Assembly (NCBI RefSeq): GCF_001434585.1
Contig: NZ_AZDB01000002.1
Location: forward strand, 57,323 to 121,322
DNA: 64,000 nt
Origin: Companilactobacillus crustorum JCM 15951
Lineage (GTDB): Bacteria; Bacillota; Bacilli; Lactobacillales; Lactobacillaceae
Direction: 5' to 3'
The notes beneath the pieces were generated by a model. The model worked only from the letters and a program-made list of their open reading frames with translations. It was not told where the DNA came from and did not search any database. The translations under genes and the position numbers were made by a program. Positions 56,190 through 64,000 of this stretch are shown here, one piece after another (positions within the stretch are counted from its first letter, which is position 1; the number at the start of each line of letters is the position of its first letter).

Positions 56190-56951
56190 ATGAAGCTTAT
56201 ATCTTGGAACGTTAATGGTCTTCGGGCCGTTGTAAAAAAGGATTTCGTTGAAACCTTTAACAATTTAGATGCTGATATTTTCAGTATTCAAGAAACCAAA
56301 TTACAAGAGGGTCAAATTGGCCTTGATCTACCTGGATATCAGCAATATTTCTTTTATGCTAAGAAAAAAGGATATTCTGGAACAGCAATCTTTACTAAAA
56401 AAGAACCAATAAAAATTACTGAGGGTTTAGGCATTGATGAATTTGATGACGAAGGACGAACTATAACGCTTGAATATCCTGACTTTTATTTAATAAATAG
56501 CTACACCCCTAATTCCCAGCCCAAGTTAAAACGAATCGATTTTCGGATGCGTTATGACGATGCTTTAAGAAATTATATGATAGAATTATCTACTGATAAA
56601 CCAGTTATTCTTTGTGGAGATCTCAATGTTGCTCATGAAGAAATCGATCTAAAAAATCCTCAAACCAATCATAAAAATCCTGGTTTTTCTGATCAGGAAC
56701 GTGAAAAATTTACAGAGTTATTAAACAGTGGGTTTATTGACAGTTTCAGAATGCTTCATCCCGATGAAATTAAATACTCTTGGTGGAGTTATCGCTTCAA
56801 TGCTCGTAAAAATAATGCTGGCTGGCGAATTGATTACTTTGTTGTTTCCAACAATGGTCAAAGCCTAATCAAAAATGCTGACATCTTGAATGACATTTAT
56901 GGATCTGATCACTGTCCGATTGAATTAGATTTAAATACTAAAGGAGAATAA
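56190..56951 (+). CDS. exoA: Exodeoxyribonuclease III / AP endonuclease
   Basis: 253 residues starting MKLISWNVNGLRAVVKKDF. SIQETKLQ, LCGDLNVAHEEIDLKNP and GSDHCPIELDL carry the catalytic residues of the ExoA/Xth family. It cuts at abasic sites in base-excision repair, downstream of uracil removal by Ung (59620). The next gene begins four bases after it. Confidence 0.95.
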   Translation: MKLISWNVNGLRAVVKKDFVETFNNLDADIFSIQETKLQEGQIGLDLPGYQQYFFYAKKKGYSGTAIFTKKEPIKITEGLGIDEFDDEGRTITLEYPDFYLINSYTPNSQPKLKRIDFRMRYDDALRNYMIELSTDKPVILCGDLNVAHEEIDLKNPQTNHKNPGFSDQEREKFTELLNSGFIDSFRMLHPDEIKYSWWSYRFNARKNNAGWRIDYFVVSNNGQSLIKNADILNDIYGSDHCPIELDLNTKGE

Positions 56952-56954
56952 TCA

Positions 56955-57491
56955 ATGAATTTTGTTTCCATGGACTTTGAAACTGCTAATGGTAGTAGAA
57001 CTAGTGCTTGTTCTTTAGCTTTAGTACTGGTTCGCAATAGTAAAATTATCGACAGCTTTTACACACTTATTAATCCCCAAAAATATTTCAGTCCTAGAAA
57101 TATTCAAATCCATCATATTAGGCCACAGGATGTAGCTGATGCCCCTACTTTTGATCAAGTTTGGCCCCATATCAGGCCGCTATTTGATAACAGTCATTTA
57201 GTTGCAGCCCATAATGCTAGTTTTGACAATAGCGTTTTAAAAAACACTTTAACTAACTACGGAATTATGCCACCTAAATATTTAACAATTGATACATTAA
57301 GGACCAGTCGTAAGTTCTATCCTCAATTTCCTAATCACAAGCTCAATACCGTTTCTGAGGAACTTAATATCGATTTAAAAAATCATCATAATGCTTTAGC
57401 AGATAGCGTAGCTTGTGCAGAAATACTTCTAAAAACTGAACAGGAATTTGGAACTGAACAAATTAAAAAAATGGTTAAACTAGCCAACTAA
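56955..57491 (+). CDS. DnaQ-like 3'-5' exonuclease
   Basis: 178 residues of the DEDDh type: DFETANGSR with D8 and E10, AAHNASFDNSVL, and HNALADSVACAEIL with the terminal catalytic His and Asp. Resembles a stand-alone proofreading-type exonuclease. AAAGGAG ribosome site. Coupled to exoA, so a repair role is likely. Confidence 0.88.
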   Translation: MNFVSMDFETANGSRTSACSLALVLVRNSKIIDSFYTLINPQKYFSPRNIQIHHIRPQDVADAPTFDQVWPHIRPLFDNSHLVAAHNASFDNSVLKNTLTNYGIMPPKYLTIDTLRTSRKFYPQFPNHKLNTVSEELNIDLKNHHNALADSVACAEILLKTEQEFGTEQIKKMVKLAN

Positions 57492-57492
57492 T

Positions 57493-57692
57493 TGCCGTCT
57501 TCCACAAAAATTTGTTTCGGGCTAGTGTGACTTTTTCATTTTAAATACAAAAATAGCTAGTGACTTTTAACATTAAAGTCATTAGCTATTTTTTACAGAT
57601 TTTATCATTTCTACAAGTTTAAGTTTAATAATATCAACTAATAAACTAACCTGGAACAGAGTTAGGATGATCTAGTAGAAGATGACATCCTT
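57493..57692. repeat. Dispersed intergenic repeat, short copy
   Basis: Shares its two ends (CTTCCACAAAAATT; AGAAGATGACATCCTT) and core stem-loop with the longer element at 26296-26748. It lacks the 21-bp terminal repeats and the inner palindromes. It contains the terminator at 57546-57595. Confidence 0.65.
57546..57595. terminator. Terminator inside the short repeat
   Basis: AAATAGCTAGTGACTTT and AAAGTCATTAGCTATTTTTT; works both ways. Ends exoA and its partner from one side and the GNAT operon from the other. Confidence 0.75.
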
Positions 57693-57713
57693 CAATACAA
57701 TAACTATTATTTA

Positions 57714-58178
57714 CTAAATTAATTTTTCCATTATCAAAGTTTTTGCTTTTTCCGTTTCAGTTGTAAAACCATACTTTTGATAAATATGAATCGCAACTGA
57801 GTTAATTTTATACACTTCTAAGAATACTTTCTTCAATGGTGATTCCATCGCCCAGTTCAAAGCATCTTCCATTAAGTATGAAGCAATTCCGTTATTCCAA
57901 AATTCTTTATCGACCACGACACCAAACTCAGCCTTTTGGTCATCAATATTTTCCAAACGATAATAACCAATTATTTCATCGTCGAAAATAGCTAAAACTA
58001 ATTCATCACGATCTGATCGATAAATTGCATCCAGAGCAATTGCTTCATTTTTTTCAGTAACATCTTTCATTTCATCATAAGAAATAAAATCACTTTGCTG
58101 ACTAGCCTTATTGAGAAAAGCTAATAGACTGGCAGCATCTTCTGGAATTGCTTCACGCAGTTTTAATTCCTCACTCAT
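57714..58178 (-). CDS. GNAT family N-acetyltransferase
   Basis: 154 residues with the acetyl-CoA motif EFWNNGIASYLMEDALNWA and the C-terminal IYQKYGF. Placed after tsaE with a four-base overlap. A RimI-type role next to tsaE would be plausible but the sequence is not clearly RimI. Confidence 0.75.
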   Translation of the reverse strand: MSEELKLREAIPEDAASLLAFLNKASQQSDFISYDEMKDVTEKNEAIALDAIYRSDRDELVLAIFDDEIIGYYRLENIDDQKAEFGVVVDKEFWNNGIASYLMEDALNWAMESPLKKVFLEVYKINSVAIHIYQKYGFTTETEKAKTLIMEKLI

Positions 58179-58636
58179 ACTAGTTCTCCAAAACCGCGAT
58201 CAGTAAATTTTTCGCCATGAAGCTTTATAACAACCTGACGTTCAGTATCTGATAAACGCTTGATATTGATAGAAATATGTTCTTCAGGGATTTCATCTTT
58301 GATAAACTGTGGCCACTCGACAATGGTAATCCCATCGCCATTAAAATATTCATCAAAGCCTAAATCTTCATCCGGACTACTTTCCAATCGATAAGCATCC
58401 ATATGATAAAGCGGTACCCGACCGTCCTTGTATTCCCTAATTAAAGTAAAGGTAGGACTTTTTACATTTCTTTTGATACCAAGACCACGTGCCAGCCCTC
58501 GCGTTAACGTCGTTTTGCCAACACCGAGATCTCCATTAAGCACAACTACATCCCCAATTTTTAATAATTGAGACAATTGTTCGCCTAACTTTTCAGTATC
58601 ATCATACGAATGAGTTGTTAATTGATATTCGAGCAT
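58175..58636 (-). CDS. tsaE: tRNA threonylcarbamoyladenosine ATPase TsaE
   Basis: 153 residues. Walker [20 protein letters not shown] and the following [10 protein letters not shown] are diagnostic. It works with TsaB, TsaC and TsaD to make t6A37 on tRNA. Located between pta and the acetyltransferase, as in many lactobacilli. Confidence 0.95.
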   Translation of the reverse strand: MLEYQLTTHSYDDTEKLGEQLSQLLKIGDVVVLNGDLGVGKTTLTRGLARGLGIKRNVKSPTFTLIREYKDGRVPLYHMDAYRLESSPDEDLGFDEYFNGDGITIVEWPQFIKDEIPEEHISINIKRLSDTERQVVIKLHGEKFTDRGFGELV

Positions 58637-58651
58637 AATTTCTCCTTAATT

Positions 58652-59620
58652 CTATAATGCTAAAGCAGCAGTTAAAATAGCTGATTTATAAACATCCTCT
58701 TCATTGCAGCCACGAGATAAATCAGAAATTGGTTTAGCCAATCCTTGCAAAATAGGTCCTATGGCTTCAAATCCACCAAATCTTTGGGCAATTTTATAGC
58801 CAATATTAGCTGATTGTAATTCTGGAAATACGAAAACATTAGCATGACCAGCAACTTTTGAACCAGGAGCTTTTTGAGCACCAACACTGGGCACAAAAGC
58901 GGCATCAAATTGTAATTCGCCATCGAGTGGCAAATCAGGTGCTAACTCATTAGCAATTTTAGTTGCTTCAGCTACTTTAGTAACGTCATCGCTTTTAGCA
59001 CTACCTTTAGTTGAAAAGCTAAGCATAGCAACTTTGGGATCAATATCAAATAATTTTGCATCCTCAGCCGTTTGAATCGCAATTTCAGCTAATTCTTGAG
59101 CATTAGGATTAATATTTATTGCACAATCGGCAAACATATAACGTTCGTCACCTTTTTGCATAATAAATGAACCACTAATTCTAGAATTGCCTGGTGCTGT
59201 CTTTACGATTTGCAAAGCGGGACGAACAGTATCTCCAGTTGAATGAATAGCTCCAGAAACCATCCCATCAGCCTTATCTAGATAAACTAACATAGTACCA
59301 AAATAATTGTTATCTAGTAACATCTTTTCAGCTTGTTCTTTAGTATTCTTACCCTTACGGTGTTCAACGAATTTTTCAATCATTGTGTCAAATTCAGCAT
59401 ATTTCTTAGGATCAACAATTTTAATTCCAGAAATATCAAAAGATTTATCAGCAGCTACTTTAGTAATTTCAGCAACATCACCAATTAAAATAGGGCTGAG
59501 AATTTTTTCTTTTAATAGACGAACCGCTGCACCTAAAATTCTAGGTTCTTCCCCCTCAGGGAAAACGATTGTTAAGTTCTTTCCATTAATTTTATTCTTA
59601 AGGCTTTCAAATAAATCCAT
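58652..59620 (-). CDS. pta: Phosphate acetyltransferase
   Basis: 322 residues of the short, single-domain type (EutD-like). VFPEGEEPRILGAAVRLLKE, SGSFIMQ, and NVFVFPELQSANIGYKIAQR are family signatures. It interconverts acetyl-CoA and acetyl phosphate, feeding acetate kinase. The gene overlaps the ung stop by one base. Confidence 0.95.
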   Translation of the reverse strand: MDLFESLKNKINGKNLTIVFPEGEEPRILGAAVRLLKEKILSPILIGDVAEITKVAADKSFDISGIKIVDPKKYAEFDTMIEKFVEHRKGKNTKEQAEKMLLDNNYFGTMLVYLDKADGMVSGAIHSTGDTVRPALQIVKTAPGNSRISGSFIMQKGDERYMFADCAININPNAQELAEIAIQTAEDAKLFDIDPKVAMLSFSTKGSAKSDDVTKVAEATKIANELAPDLPLDGELQFDAAFVPSVGAQKAPGSKVAGHANVFVFPELQSANIGYKIAQRFGGFEAIGPILQGLAKPISDLSRGCNEEDVYKSAILTAALAL

Positions 59621-60315
59621 TACTTTTCCTCCGTTTCATCGGCACGTTCAGGTAATTGCCAATTAATTTCTTCTTCATTATAGTTTAAAAGAGCCTGATT
59701 TGCTTTAGAAAACGGCTTAGACCCAAAGAATCCGTATCGAGCCGCAAAAGGACTCGGATGCGTTGATGAGATAACTGTATTCTTCGATTGGTCAATCAAA
59801 GGAATTTTACTTTTGGCAGCATTGCCCCACAGAATAAAGACAACCTTGCCCCGTTCAGAGAGAGCCTGTATAGCATAATCAGTTAACTGTTCCCAGCCTT
59901 TACCCTTGTGAGAATTAGCTTGACCACGTCTAACTGTCAAAACAGAGTTCAAAAGTAAGACCCCTTGAGTGGCCCAAGCTTTTAAGTAGCCATGATTAAC
60001 TGGTTCACATCCTAGATCATCTTGCAATTCCTTATAAATATTGCGCAATGAAGGGGGAATCGTTACCCCTGGAGAAACTGCAAAACTACAGCCAATAGCT
60101 TGATTAGGTTCATGATATGGATCTTGTCCTAAAATAACTACCTTAGTTTTAGAAAAGGGTGTCCAATCAAAAGCTTGATAGATCTTATGCATCTCCGGAT
60201 AGATCGTTTGGGTGTTGTATTCGTTTACAAGAAATTCACGTAATTTTTCATAATACGGTTTGTCAAATTCACTATTTAAAACATCTTGCCAATCATTGTT
60301 TATTAAGGTTTTCAA
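59620..60315 (-). CDS. ung: Uracil-DNA glycosylase
   Basis: 231 residues from TTG 60315, which follows AGGTAGGTG; the frame is open to 60384 but the extra residues would exceed family length. Motif [20 protein letters not shown] carries the catalytic Asp, HPSPFAA the catalytic His. It removes uracil from DNA. It heads the ung-pta-tsaE-GNAT run, a common order in lactobacilli. Confidence 0.95.
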   Translation of the reverse strand: MKTLINNDWQDVLNSEFDKPYYEKLREFLVNEYNTQTIYPEMHKIYQAFDWTPFSKTKVVILGQDPYHEPNQAIGCSFAVSPGVTIPPSLRNIYKELQDDLGCEPVNHGYLKAWATQGVLLLNSVLTVRRGQANSHKGKGWEQLTDYAIQALSERGKVVFILWGNAAKSKIPLIDQSKNTVISSTHPSPFAARYGFFGSKPFSKANQALLNYNEEEINWQLPERADETEEK

Positions 60316-60398
60316 ATTTACACCTACCTGTTTTGATATATAATGCCATAAAATATGGTAACATTCACTTATAGCATAACGCATTCGGAGGAAACTTT

Positions 60399-61271
60399 AT
60401 GATTAAATTAATCGCATCCGATATGGATGGTACTCTATTAAATGAAAAAATGGAGGTTTCAAATCGCAATATTCAAGCCATTAAAAAGGCTGAACAAAGC
60501 GGAATTGAATTTATTATTGCCACAGGACGTGGATTGAGTGAAGCCAAACCATTTTTAAAGAATCATATCCATCCTGGCTTTATCACTTTAAATGGCGCCG
60601 AAGTCTTCGACAACAAAGAGAATCTTATTTCTAGCAATCCCCTTTCTGTAGCATCTCAAGCCAAGGTTGTTGATTACTTCCATAAATATAACGTTTATTT
60701 TGAAGTTGTTACTAATAAGGGTATCTTTTCAAATGACAGAGAGGCTCGAGTAAATAACTTAGCCAATCTGCTAGTTAAATTAAACCCTGGTATTAATTTT
60801 AAACAAGCTTTGCGAGACACTCAAGAACGTGTCAAAATGATGCCTATGAATTTTGTCGACAACTATGATGCTATTTTCAATGATAAATCTTATAAAATCA
60901 TGAAGTTAATTGGTTTTAATGAACATCAACATAGAATCCTAGCTCCTCTAAAAAAAGACATTACTAAGAATATTAAAGATATTGTTGTAACATCATCTTC
61001 ACCTAATAACGTGGAAATTAATAGTGTTAATGCTCAAAAAGGAATTGCTTTGTTGCAATACGCTCAAAATAGAAATATCTTACCTGAAGAAATTATGGCA
61101 ATCGGTGATAATCTCAATGATTATTCAATGATTAAAGCTGCCGGTACCGGTGTTGCCATGGCCAATGCCATCCCTGTAATCAAGGAAATAGCTCAAATAT
61201 CAACTGATAGCAATATCAACGATGGTGTAGCTAAAATCATCGAAGAGACTGTTGCTAAAGCAAACGAGTAA
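60399..61271 (+). CDS. Cof-type HAD sugar-phosphate phosphatase
   Basis: 290 residues. Motif I DMDGTLLNEKMEVS, motif IV GDNLNDYSMIKAAGTGVAMA. Family members dephosphorylate sugar phosphates or related compounds. GGAGG precedes the ATG. Divergent from ung. The next gene begins within 10 bases. Confidence 0.88.
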   Translation: MIKLIASDMDGTLLNEKMEVSNRNIQAIKKAEQSGIEFIIATGRGLSEAKPFLKNHIHPGFITLNGAEVFDNKENLISSNPLSVASQAKVVDYFHKYNVYFEVVTNKGIFSNDREARVNNLANLLVKLNPGINFKQALRDTQERVKMMPMNFVDNYDAIFNDKSYKIMKLIGFNEHQHRILAPLKKDITKNIKDIVVTSSSPNNVEINSVNAQKGIALLQYAQNRNILPEEIMAIGDNLNDYSMIKAAGTGVAMANAIPVIKEIAQISTDSNINDGVAKIIEETVAKANE

Positions 61272-61280
61272 ACTTTGACA

Positions 61281-61829
61281 ATGGAACTTTATATCCGAAA
61301 GGCAGACTTGGCTGTTGGTAATATTTTAGTTGTTGCAAATCAAAGCAAAGAAACGATTTTTATTGCTGCTCGCGATAAGGAAAATCCTTTCCTAATTAAA
61401 TTGTACAATCGTTTAAACACGTTAATTGGTGAAATAAAATTAAAAAATAACTTTTTAAAAATTTATTCAATTGAAATAAATGGCGTAGAAAGGGCTACAA
61501 TCAACGCTTTACCCATGATCGACCTAAAATACGTCTATCTCAGCAAGGTCAATTGGAACGTCATAGGAAATCTAGTTATCTCTAAATATCATGTTACTAA
61601 AGGTGGTAAGGAAATTCTTCAAGTACAACCTACTATCCTAAGCCAGGGACATCCCGGACTAGAATTATCATTTAAAAATCTCGATGATGGACCAATGGGT
61701 ACTCTATTAGCTATTTTTTTGAATAAATATATTAAACTACCAACTTTAGCTCCCAAAACTGATTTAGACAATTTGAATCTAAAATCAAAAGTTTCTTATT
61801 TGAATAATTTTAAAAATAAATGTAATTAA
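61281..61829 (+). CDS. LURP-one-related-like protein, tentative
   Basis: About 182 residues from ATG 61281; a TTG two codons upstream is also possible, and neither has a good ribosome site. A series of short beta strands with FLIKLYNRLNTLIGEIKLKN and LVISKYHVTKGGKEILQVQP suggests a tubby/LURP-one-related barrel. Function unknown. Coupled to the HAD gene. Confidence 0.5.
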   Translation: MELYIRKADLAVGNILVVANQSKETIFIAARDKENPFLIKLYNRLNTLIGEIKLKNNFLKIYSIEINGVERATINALPMIDLKYVYLSKVNWNVIGNLVISKYHVTKGGKEILQVQPTILSQGHPGLELSFKNLDDGPMGTLLAIFLNKYIKLPTLAPKTDLDNLNLKSKVSYLNNFKNKCN

Positions 61830-61864
61830 AAAAGCCTGAAGAAAATTTCTTCGGGCTTTTATTT
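61828..61864. terminator. Bidirectional terminator
   Basis: AAAAGCCTGAAGAAAA and TTTCTTCGGGCTTTT. Serves the gene pair on the + strand and the GNAT gene on the - strand. Confidence 0.85.
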
Positions 61865-62425
61865 TGTTAAATCATATTGCATATGATCATATAAGTGGCT
61901 ACCAATATATAATTGACCAACCTTTTTAAAGCCAGTCTTTTCGTAAACATGTTTGGCAGGGGCGTTATCAACATCAACATTCAAACTTAAGATCTTTTCG
62001 CCACGATCACGAATAACCTCAATTAGATGTTCCATTGTTTGAGTACCAATCCCCTTGCCTTGATAATCAGGAGCAACCGCAAATGAATCCAGATACCACT
62101 CGCCTGGCCAAGCTTCCTTATCACCAAATAGGTTCTTTTCTTTAATGCCATATTTGTGCATGATCTTGATCAATGGTTCATCGATACCATCCTCAAGTTC
62201 TTCAGGATAACCGACCATAATAGCTACTACCTTATTGTCAATTTCATTTACAAGAATATTGTCCAATCCATAGCGATACCCGGGCTCGAAGAAACCTTCT
62301 TTAATAACTTGAGCCATTTTTTCATCGCCAACCTCTTTAAAGACATCTAATTCCATCTCATCAAAGATTTGGAACAAAATTGGTAATATCTGATCTGCAT
62401 CCTCTTCTTTTGCATATCTAAACAT
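61859..62425 (-). CDS. GNAT family N-acetyltransferase
   Basis: 188 residues. Acetyl-CoA motif VAPDYQGKGIGTQTMEHLIE, with DNAPAKHVYEKTGFKKVG after it. A stand-alone gene; substrate unknown. Confidence 0.82.
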   Translation of the reverse strand: MFRYAKEEDADQILPILFQIFDEMELDVFKEVGDEKMAQVIKEGFFEPGYRYGLDNILVNEIDNKVVAIMVGYPEELEDGIDEPLIKIMHKYGIKEKNLFGDKEAWPGEWYLDSFAVAPDYQGKGIGTQTMEHLIEVIRDRGEKILSLNVDVDNAPAKHVYEKTGFKKVGQLYIGSHLYDHMQYDLTK

Positions 62426-62715
62426 TTTTTCACCTCAAGTATATATAATACATGAATTGTCAATAATCTCAAATCAAGCTATTTATCTAGAAAATTACAA
62501 ACCCACAAAAACAATGACTCTGCCGGGAATCATTGTTATTTTTATAAAATTATTATTTGTAACTCTCCTATTTATTTTTTATGTAATCAAATCTTTTTCG
62601 AATGATTTTTCAAGACCATCCACCTGACTACGCTTTTATTATAACTAACATTACTTTCAAGAAAAATGTTCACTTTTCAGAAACTGCCCATTTTTTGACA
62701 CATTTTCAAAAGTGA
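62426..62715. other. Gene-free stretch upstream of the GNAT gene
   Basis: No gene or strong hairpin seen apart from a weak AATGATTCC/GGAATCATT-like inverted element at 62511-62535 (AATGACTCTGCCGGGAATCATT). It lies between two - strand genes, so it may hold the promoter of the GNAT gene. Confidence 0.4.
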
Positions 62716-63219
62716 CTAGTCATCAAAATCAAACCCTCTTAAAAAGCGATTATATTCTAACAAATCATTACAAATTTTTTGACTGTCATCTCTAAGGTCA
62801 TTATCAAACCAGCAATTTAAAATCACCAGAAAACCACCAATCAATGAACCACGTTTAGAAGAATTTTTTTCACGATATTTAAAAATAACTTCGGCCAAAA
62901 AAACAACTATATTAGTAAAATCAGCATTTAAAGCTCCATGATTATACATATTCAAGCAAAATATTCTATGTTTATCAATATATTTAACCGTTCTTTTCAA
63001 TAATTCATCAGTCGTCTTACAATTTTCAGTAATCTCTTTTAGAATAACCCGTTCAAAAATAACTCTGTATAAATGAGCTATATCATTAAAGTGGTAATAA
63101 ATAGAATTACGATGGATCTTTGAAATTCTGGAAAGATCTGTCAAAGTAAATCGTTCGATCCTATGATTAGAAAACTCCTTATAAGTTGTTTGAATCAAAT
63201 GATCAACAGTCAAATTCAT
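62716..63219 (-). CDS. TetR-family transcriptional regulator
   Basis: 167 residues. The N-terminal helix-turn-helix is FTLTDLSRISKIHRNSIYYH (about 24-43), followed by a helical ligand domain. Divergent from the small secreted protein gene at 63450, over a 230-base gap that would hold its operator. Confidence 0.78.
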   Translation of the reverse strand: MNLTVDHLIQTTYKEFSNHRIERFTLTDLSRISKIHRNSIYYHFNDIAHLYRVIFERVILKEITENCKTTDELLKRTVKYIDKHRIFCLNMYNHGALNADFTNIVVFLAEVIFKYREKNSSKRGSLIGGFLVILNCWFDNDLRDDSQKICNDLLEYNRFLRGFDFDD

Positions 63220-63449
63220 ATTTTGGCCTCTTACATTCTTATTTTATTTGATGCTTGCTCATAGTATCAGTAATAGATATTCTTAGATACATTTTATAGA
63301 CGATTTTTAAATTTAATTTATTATATTTTTTGAATATCCAATAAATATAAAATTAATATTTATCAATACTTAGTTATGCTAATTACTACTTACTCAGACA
63401 TTACAAGAATTATAATTTAACAGGAAAAATGATCAAAAAGGAGATAAAT

Positions 63450-63938
63450 ATGAATCGTAAAAGAATAGCCTTAGTTACTAGTCTGACACTATTAACTGGT
63501 ATTTCGATAAATAATACTCACCTTAGCCAAAACCGTGTTATACACACTGTTAAAGCCTCAGATTCAAAGAAAACTAATAAAGTATCCTCAAAATATCCAG
63601 ATATCACCCAAGAGCTTGATATTACTTCTATGGAACAATACACCAGCAACAATTTATTTATGAATGTAACTCTGAAAAGATTTTATATAAAAGATCTTGC
63701 TACAAATAAACAAGGTCAGATTTTAATAATTTTAACTCCTCTTAAAACAAGCAACCAATACTTCTATTTACAAACCGATTTAATTAGCCAGGCCAAGATA
63801 AATCAAAAAATAACCGTTCAAGGTTTTTTAAACGGAAAAATTAAACTTACCAATAAACAGATAAATGATGGGCTAAATCCGAAATATCTTAATAAAAAAG
63901 TGGTTTCGATTATGCCTGATAAAATAATACTTAATTAA
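63450..63938 (+). CDS. Small secreted protein, unknown
   Basis: 162 residues from ATG 63450 after AAAAGGAG. A signal peptide (about 1-33, cleavage near VKA) leads into a beta-rich domain with SNNLFMNVTLKRFYIKDL and a C-terminal VVSIMPDKIILN. No family recognised. Divergent from the TetR gene, which may control it. Confidence 0.65.
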   Translation: MNRKRIALVTSLTLLTGISINNTHLSQNRVIHTVKASDSKKTNKVSSKYPDITQELDITSMEQYTSNNLFMNVTLKRFYIKDLATNKQGQILIILTPLKTSNQYFYLQTDLISQAKINQKITVQGFLNGKIKLTNKQINDGLNPKYLNKKVVSIMPDKIILN

Positions 63939-64000
63939 TTACTTGCCCTGTTTATAAAAGTACCCTTAAAATAAAGGCTGTACGATAAATAGAGTTGATA

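Overview
The window is low-GC Firmicutes DNA from a lactic acid bacterium, most likely a Lactobacillaceae member near Companilactobacillus. This is inferred from gene content (SLAP-domain, WxL, DUF4767/Lreu_0056 and LRR surface proteins, oleate hydratase, adhE, comG) and strong AGGAGG-type ribosome binding sites; no marker gene allows a species call.

Layout. (1) 1-244 is the 3' part of the tmRNA gene on the + strand, a classic phage attachment site. (2) About 300-8430 is a decayed, rearranged prophage: a possible integrase tail, two tandem type I toxin-antitoxin cassettes, two small membrane-protein genes, a tandem pair of 79-codon paralogues, a late-regulator-like gene, a frameshifted small gene, a scaffold protein, a MuF head protein carrying a C-terminal nuclease-like toxin domain with a small overlapping gene after it (candidate immunity protein), and a portal gene lacking its 5' part. 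Capsid, tail, terminase and lysis genes are absent. (3) 8452-19236 is a cell-surface region: a YbgA-type protein, a secreted WxL-like protein, a SLAP protein, two large paralogous WxL proteins each broken by one frameshift, and a deleted IS150-type element. (4) 19395-26250 holds small-molecule genes: two acetyltransferases, an MFS pump with two leader hairpins, a lipoprotein, a SugE/Gdx exporter behind a probable guanidine-IV riboswitch, a DUF1275 protein and a secreted phosphodiesterase. (5) 26276-26768 is a repeat element with perfect 21-bp terminal inverted repeats. (6) 26799-38256 holds adhE (Rex-like and cre-like sites), ohyA, ackA, ytxK, the complete comGA-GG operon and yebC, all on the - strand. 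(7) 38364-45081 encodes two giant LRR surface proteins, one with an LPQTG anchor and one with a degenerate LPQMS anchor. (8) 45289-61829 is mainly housekeeping: a VanZ-like protein, an APC permease, glmS, glmM-cdaR-cdaA, a Na+/H+ antiporter, murB, exoA plus a DnaQ-like exonuclease, ung-pta-tsaE-GNAT and a HAD phosphatase. (9) 61859-64000 has a GNAT, a TetR regulator and a small secreted protein.

Functional links. glmS and glmM supply UDP-GlcNAc precursors next to the c-di-AMP synthase genes cdaA-cdaR and near murB, tying wall synthesis to c-di-AMP. pta, ackA and adhE form the acetyl-CoA to acetate/ethanol branch. ytxK and ackA follow the comG pilus genes, as in many bacilli. The most novel material is in the prophage remnant (toxin cassettes, MuF toxin and orphan gene pairs) and in the repeat and surface-protein rearrangements. 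All boundaries, hairpins and family names come from reading the sequence by eye; no search was run.
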